DNA of 32,228 nucleotides from Negativicutes bacterium (GTDB lineage: Bacteria; Bacillota_C; Negativicutes; Acidaminococcales; Acidaminococcaceae), in contig RZYP01000017.1 in NCBI GenBank assembly GCA_009930275.1, positions 1-32,228 on the forward strand, given 5' to 3'. This document shows positions 27,198 through 32,228 of the stretch, in pieces (the first letter of the stretch is position 1; every line of letters starts with the position of its first letter). Made by a program: the position numbers and the translations under genes. The notes under the pieces are model-generated. The model made no database searches, had not been told where the DNA came from, and was given only the letters and a program-made list of their open reading frames with translations.

Positions 27198-27728
27198 ATG
27201 GAACCTATACGTATTGGCGATAAACTAATCAACAAAAATAAAATTCATCAACAGATAGATGCCATGCTGGATTTAAGGATGCAGGGATTTTCACAACAGG
27301 AAGTTGCCAAGGCCTACGCGACTGATAGAGCCTTTGTTTCCCGTGTCGAAAGCTTGGGAGAGATCCGCAAAGGCGGCAGAGTGGCTTTAGTTGCCTTTCC
27401 CATCAGTAACAAGGAAGAGATTCTGGCACTGGCGGCGCAGGAAGGTATAGAGTTTTCAGTTGTTTTCAGTGAAAAAGAACGCTGGGCATTTTTAAGGGAT
27501 AAAAGCGGGGTACAGTTATTCAATGAGGTAATGACTATCGTCGCCAAACTCCGCGAAAGCGACGTGCTTATAGTCGCGGCTTCAAATATGAGAATAAATC
27601 TTGCGGAAGCCATCGTGGACAAACATGTTATAGGTATAACAATGGGCGAGTCACCAATTGAGGAAGATAAATATCTTGAACCGCAGCTAATAAAGAACAT
27701 TATGCAGAAAATTAAGAAGGTGCCATGA
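27198..27728 (+). CDS. HTH transcriptional regulator, first gene of the AAR-like operon
   Basis: A 176-residue protein. Residues about 20-50 (LRMQGFSQQEVAKAYATDRAFVSRVESLG) are written here as positions only in part: QGFSQQEVAKAY is the first helix pair and RAFVSRVESLG the recognition helix of an HTH. The remainder (55-176) is an alpha/beta domain (GGRVALVAFPI, DVLIVAASNMR) that I cannot assign; it may sense a ligand. The ATG follows GAAGGCGG by six bases. The stop overlaps the next gene by four bases (ATGA). With the operator-like repeat at its own start site, autoregulation is likely. It is not a recognised classical family (TetR, GntR, LysR). Confidence 0.82.
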   Translation: MEPIRIGDKLINKNKIHQQIDAMLDLRMQGFSQQEVAKAYATDRAFVSRVESLGEIRKGGRVALVAFPISNKEEILALAAQEGIEFSVVFSEKERWAFLRDKSGVQLFNEVMTIVAKLRESDVLIVAASNMRINLAEAIVDKHVIGITMGESPIEEDKYLEPQLIKNIMQKIKKVP

Positions 27729-28639
27729 GCGTGAAACATGTGGTAAGCATCAGTTTAGGTTCAAGCTCCAGGGATGCAGTGGCCCAAGAGAATTTTAACG
27801 GCGAAATCGTCCATATTGAAAGACGCGGCACCGATGGTGATAAGGCAAAGGCCAAGAGATTATTTGAGAGTTATGATGGCAAAGTTGATGCTATTGGTTT
27901 GGGTGGAACGGATCTATACATTTTTGCGGGAGGCAGGCGTTATACCTTTCGTGAATCCGCAAGGCTTATCGGGACAGTTCGCCAGACGCCTGTCTTGGAC
28001 GGAAGCGGTTTGAAAAATTCTTTGGAACGCATTGTGATTGCAAATTTGGAGAAAAAGGGTATAATTAATTTTTCGGGGAAGAAAGTTTTACTTGTTTGCG
28101 GTGTTGACCGTTTCGGCATGGCCGAAGCTTTAACAGCTGCGGGGGCACGGGTTACCTTTGGCGATTTGATTTTTGGGCTGGGTCTTGAAATCCCGGTTTA
28201 CTCCTTGAAGGTGTTGTCTTGGATTGCCCGGGTTGTGGCGCCTATCATTACCAAAATGCCGGTAAGTTGGTTTTACCCTGTAGGCACAGAGCAAACAAAG
28301 AGATTAGAGCGTTATCCGAAATATTTTGCAGAAAATGAGATCATCGCCGGTGATTTCCATTTTATTCGCAAATATATGCCTGAACAAATGAGTGGGAAAA
28401 TAATCATTACCAATACGGTTACGCAGCGGGACAGGGAACTGCTGGAAAAAGCAGGTGTCGCCTGTTTGGTAACTACAACGCCTAATTTTAAAGGGCGCAG
28501 CTTTGGTACAAATGTTTTGGAAGCGGCCTTGGTCTCGCTTGCCGGTTGTCACGAAGCCTTGACGGCGAATGAGTATGAAAAAATGCTGGAGAAATATGAT
28601 ATCCAGCCAGGAATAGAATATTTTAGTGTAAAGGGGTAA
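27725..28639 (+). CDS. Conserved protein of unknown function (family often labelled 'quinate 5-dehydrogenase')
   Basis: A 304-residue soluble protein. It begins with a strand pattern, VVSISLGSSSRD, followed by GTDGD and GLGGTDLYIFAGG (57-69), and has a central Rossmann-like segment, KVLLVCGVDRFGMAEAL. Then come TFGDLIFGLGLEIPVYSL, AGDFHFIRKYMPE and NTVTQRDRELL. I recall similar Firmicute proteins carrying the automatic name quinate 5-dehydrogenase. The catalytic Lys/Asp pair of true shikimate or quinate dehydrogenases is not evident, so that name is doubtful. It overlaps the regulator gene by four bases and lies five bases before the AAR-like gene. A partner or accessory role to that reductase is inference. 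Confidence 0.8.
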   Translation: MSVKHVVSISLGSSSRDAVAQENFNGEIVHIERRGTDGDKAKAKRLFESYDGKVDAIGLGGTDLYIFAGGRRYTFRESARLIGTVRQTPVLDGSGLKNSLERIVIANLEKKGIINFSGKKVLLVCGVDRFGMAEALTAAGARVTFGDLIFGLGLEIPVYSLKVLSWIARVVAPIITKMPVSWFYPVGTEQTKRLERYPKYFAENEIIAGDFHFIRKYMPEQMSGKIIITNTVTQRDRELLEKAGVACLVTTTPNFKGRSFGTNVLEAALVSLAGCHEALTANEYEKMLEKYDIQPGIEYFSVKG

Positions 28640-28644
28640 GTTTA

Positions 28645-29730
28645 ATGGAAAAGTTCGCATTTGTCCTTCATCCGCTGGTGGTTGATGATTTTGCACGCAA
28701 ATTCCCAATAATGCGCTACCTGCCGGACTCTTGGATCGAAGGTGCGATGAGAAATGTAAAAGCTTTTAAGATTTCGCATATTACCGGAGTCCGTTCACCT
28801 TATGCCGAAGCTGAAGGGTGGTTTATTGCCTGTCCGCTTACAGCCAGGCAGATGGTCACTTTGCCGGAAGAGTATGTAACCGGTAAGATAATTGAAGCTT
28901 GTCGCCTCGCTCAGGACTTAGGGGCAAAGATTGTTGGTTTAGGGGCGTTTACGTCGATTGTTGGTGACGCTGGTATTACTATTGCCAAAAATGTAGACAT
29001 CGCTGTGACCAGCGGCAATAGCTATACCGTAGCGACAGCGCTTCAGGGGACAAGAGAGGCAGTGCGTCTGATGGGCAAGGACTTGGCCTCGGCACATGTG
29101 GCAATTATCGGCGCAACAGGTTCAATTGGATCAGCTTGTACAAAAATTTTGGCGCGGGAAGCACGGGATATTACTTTGGTGGCCCGGCATCAAGAACGAT
29201 TAGAAGCTTTGGCTGCGGAAATGCGTCCGCATGTGAAGGGGCAGCTAGCTACTTCCGGTGATGTCAAAAAAAGTTTAAGAGACGCTGACGTTGTGATTAC
29301 TGTAACAAGCGCCGTTGACTGCCTCATCGAGCCAAAAGATTTGAAAAGCGGTGCCGTTGTTTGCGATGTTGCCCGCCCGCGCAATGTTTCACGCGAGGTT
29401 TCTGTGGCGCGCAAAGATGTTCTCGTTATTGAGGGCGGTGTTATTCATGTGCCTGGCGATGTTGATTTTGGTTTTAATTTTGGCTTTCCGCCCCATATGT
29501 CTTATGCCTGTATGGCTGAAACTATGATTTTAGCTTTAGAAGGGCGTTATGAGAATTTCTCTCTGGGCAGGGATTTGTCTATCGAGCAAATTGATACTAT
29601 TGCGGATTTAGCTAAGAAACATGATTTTCAGCTAGCTGGCTTCCGCAATTTTGAGAAACCTGTAACCGAAGAAGAAATCGAATCAATTCAACAGTTCGCA
29701 AGTGTGGGGCTTAGTGCGCGAAATGCCTAA
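28645..29730 (+). CDS. Homologue of cyanobacterial long-chain acyl-ACP reductase (AAR-like), NAD(P)-dependent
   Basis: This 361-residue protein aligns by eye with cyanobacterial AAR over most of its length. LGAFTSIV (99-106) matches LGGFTSII, and SGNSYTVA (123-130) matches TGNTHTAY. The Rossmann loop GATGSIGSA (156-164) matches GATGDIGSA, with LVARHQERLEAL after it. EGGVIHVPGDVDF (263-275), YACMAETM (287-294) and EGRYENFSLGR (299-309) also match. Cys289 sits where AAR has its acyl-thioester cysteine (Cys294 in Synechococcus). AAR reduces fatty acyl-ACP to aldehyde with NADPH. Substrate and product here are unproven. AAGGGG lies eight bases before the ATG. Automatic names such as shikimate dehydrogenase would reflect only the Rossmann fold. 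Confidence 0.8.
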   Translation: MEKFAFVLHPLVVDDFARKFPIMRYLPDSWIEGAMRNVKAFKISHITGVRSPYAEAEGWFIACPLTARQMVTLPEEYVTGKIIEACRLAQDLGAKIVGLGAFTSIVGDAGITIAKNVDIAVTSGNSYTVATALQGTREAVRLMGKDLASAHVAIIGATGSIGSACTKILAREARDITLVARHQERLEALAAEMRPHVKGQLATSGDVKKSLRDADVVITVTSAVDCLIEPKDLKSGAVVCDVARPRNVSREVSVARKDVLVIEGGVIHVPGDVDFGFNFGFPPHMSYACMAETMILALEGRYENFSLGRDLSIEQIDTIADLAKKHDFQLAGFRNFEKPVTEEEIESIQQFASVGLSARNA

Positions 29731-29733
29731 AGG

Positions 29734-29772
29734 TTGACAATGACTGCCCAAAAAATTATAATTGAGGGCAGT
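29734..29772 (+). promoter_or_regulatory. Consensus greA promoter inside a dyad
   Basis: Perfect TTGACA (29734-29739) and TATAAT (29757-29762) boxes have a 17-base spacer. ACTGCCC (29743-29749) and GGGCAGT (29766-29772) form a perfect inverted repeat centred exactly on the -10 box. Confidence 0.88.
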
Positions 29773-29810
29773 GAATATACTGAAATTTTTAATAAAAAGG
29801 GGCAAAAATA

Positions 29811-30284
29811 ATGGCGGATAAAGAAACAATTCTTACGGTTGCCGGCTTACAAAAGTTAGAGGATGAACTGGAAACCCTTCGTTCTGTCAAACGTCAAGAA
29901 GTTGCTGAAAGAATAAAAGTTGCGATTTCCTACGGTGATATAAGCGAGAATTCTGAATATGACGATGCAAAAAATGAACAAGCTTTTGTTGAAGGCAGAA
30001 TAATTGAACTGGAAAAAATGATCCGTACCGCAAAAATCATTGATAATACTGCGGTTAGCAGGGAAATTGTTACTTTGGGTTCCAAAGTAATTGTCGAAGA
30101 CATGGAATTGAAAGAACAGGAAACTTATTTTGTTGTAGGTACAACTGAAGCAGATCCTACTGAAAATCGTATTTCTAACGAATCTCCGGTTGGCGCCGCC
30201 ATTATCGGACAGAAAGTCGGCACGGAAATCAATGTTCCTACACCTGCTGGCGGCCTTTTTTACAAAATCGTCGCTATAGAGTAA
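29811..30284 (+). CDS. greA: Transcription elongation factor GreA
   Basis: A 157-residue factor that stimulates transcript cleavage in backtracked RNA polymerase. The N-terminal coiled coil (about 1-80) carries the conserved acidic tip GDISENSEYDDAKNEQ (about 42-57). The C-terminal FKBP-like domain ends SPVGAAIIGQKVG and related family sequence. The ATG follows AAGGGG by eight bases. It has its own consensus promoter and probably reads on into lysS, 42 bases downstream, a greA-lysS arrangement common in Firmicutes. Confidence 0.97.
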   Translation: MADKETILTVAGLQKLEDELETLRSVKRQEVAERIKVAISYGDISENSEYDDAKNEQAFVEGRIIELEKMIRTAKIIDNTAVSREIVTLGSKVIVEDMELKEQETYFVVGTTEADPTENRISNESPVGAAIIGQKVGTEINVPTPAGGLFYKIVAIE

Positions 30285-31844
<1,560 letters not shown>

Positions 31845-31881
31845 GAACTCTTCATATTGAATTTAAAAATAATTTCTATCT

Positions 31882-31907
31882 ACGGCACCGGTTTCCGGTG
31901 CCGTTTT
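31882..31907 (+). terminator. Intrinsic terminator of greA-lysS
   Basis: A 10-bp perfect stem (31882-31891 with 31895-31904) with a TTT loop is followed by T4. It is GC-rich (CGGCACCGG) and therefore strong. Confidence 0.93.
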
Positions 31908-32083
31908 GCTATTTATTGCATGTTTGTTCCCGATGTTGCGAACAAATACTCTTAATGAACCATAATAATACGGATTATCTCTAAAGTTGATAGAAAAGCC
32001 GAGGATAAAAGCGAATTTGTGATAATGTTTGCGAAAAACGCGTAAAAATGGCTTAAGAAGCCTGAATACAGCGGAATACTGGT

Positions 32084-32112
32084 TTGCGTTATGTAAAACG
32101 AAGTGATAATAT
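32084..32112 (+). promoter_or_regulatory. rRNA-type promoter P1
   Basis: TTGCGT (32084-32089) and TAATAT (32107-32112) are 17 bases apart. CGAAGTGATA immediately around the -10 box is repeated in P2. Confidence 0.65.
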
Positions 32113-32177
32113 ATAAGAGCTCCACTTGAGGGGCTGGTATCAAGCGAAAGACTTCAAAAAGTTTTTCAAGAAATGTG

Positions 32178-32206
32178 TTGACAAGGTCAATGCGAAGTGA
32201 TACTAT
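32178..32206 (+). promoter_or_regulatory. rRNA-type promoter P2
   Basis: Perfect TTGACA (32178-32183) and TACTAT (32201-32206) are 17 bases apart. A short GC-rich GTCGCCGC follows at the start site. The CGAAGTGATA block matches P1, 94 bp upstream. Confidence 0.8.
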
Positions 32207-32228
32207 ATACAAGTCGCCGCTGAGGCGG

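Larger units (their letters stand above)
31905..32228 (+). other. Non-coding region upstream of a probable rRNA operon
   Basis: No credible gene lies between the lysS terminator and the right edge. It contains an inverted repeat TTTGTTC (31923-31929) / GAACAAA (31940-31946), a GGCTT-AAG-AAGCC palindrome (32050-32062), two tandem promoters and a final CGCC/GGCG stem at the edge. The layout is that of an rrn leader; the rRNA itself would be outside the window. Confidence 0.65.

Noticed and set aside
28645..29730. Shikimate dehydrogenase (AroE) assignment for the AAR-like gene
   Set aside because: Only the Rossmann fold is shared; AroE's N-terminal substrate motifs are missing, and the similarity to AAR covers the full length.
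31923..31946. LexA (SOS) box before the rrn promoters
   Set aside because: The repeat is GTTC-N10-GAAC, the reverse orientation and wrong spacing compared with the GAAC-N4-GTTC Firmicute box.
31952..32212. Minus-strand open reading frame of 86 codons at the right edge
   Set aside because: It runs through two strong rrn-type promoters, lacks a ribosome binding site and resembles no family.

Overview
The window looks like a chromosomal housekeeping region of an anaerobic Firmicute. The likeliest lineage is the Negativicutes (Acidaminococcaceae / Phascolarctobacterium-like). This is inferred from protein content, moderate GC and a Bacillus-like gene order (mfd, flippase, mazG, divIC, yabR-like S1 protein, tilS, hpt, ftsH, coaX, dusB, lysS, then rRNA). 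No phage, IS element, CRISPR array, tRNA or transposon was seen.

Layout. 1-1352 (minus strand): cysE, then a translationally coupled 4Fe-4S/FAD reductase of the GltA/NfnB type that runs off the left edge. 1607-4193: an M20 amidohydrolase followed by two small membrane proteins (one DUF3100), closed by a terminator; this is probably a peptide or N-acyl-amino-acid uptake and hydrolysis unit. 4383-4853: an unrecognised monocistronic gene with its own promoter and terminator. 5190-8941: DUF1934 protein, argS and pyrG. 9127-10634: sppA and a Yip1-like membrane protein. 10733-11695: glpX. 11791-15072: mfd. 15132-18190: a MATE/MVF-type flippase (YabM/SpoVB family) and mazG. 18315-20977: HU, a DivIC-like division protein, an S1-domain protein and tilS. 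20979-23569: hpt and ftsH. 23684-25245: birA-bioY, with a BirA-box-like operator over the promoter. 25281-27079: coaX and dusB. 27198-29730: a three-gene operon described below. 29811-31844: greA and lysS. 31845-32228: a terminator and two tandem rRNA-type promoters firing toward the right edge, where an rRNA operon is expected.

The most interesting part is the operon at 27198-29730. It encodes an HTH regulator, a conserved protein of unknown function (a family often labelled 'quinate 5-dehydrogenase') and a 361-residue protein. By eye the third protein aligns with the cyanobacterial long-chain acyl-ACP reductase (AAR), including the Rossmann GATGSIGS motif and the catalytic-Cys context (YACMAETM, Cys289). 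A strong promoter precedes the operon. At its start site lie two TGTGCACA palindromes exactly 11 bp apart, nested in a 10-3-10 perfect inverted repeat, which suggests an autoregulated metabolic module. It sits between dusB and greA-lysS, where B. subtilis has nothing comparable.

Other themes. Sporulation-linked genes normally found here in Bacillus (yabP, yabQ, spoIIE) and yabO are absent. Three genes (mfd, tilS, dusB) start within about 30 bp of a terminator-like hairpin, with no visible room for a promoter. Start codons were revised where a better-spaced ribosome binding site exists. All homology statements come from reading and remembered family features; no database search was run.
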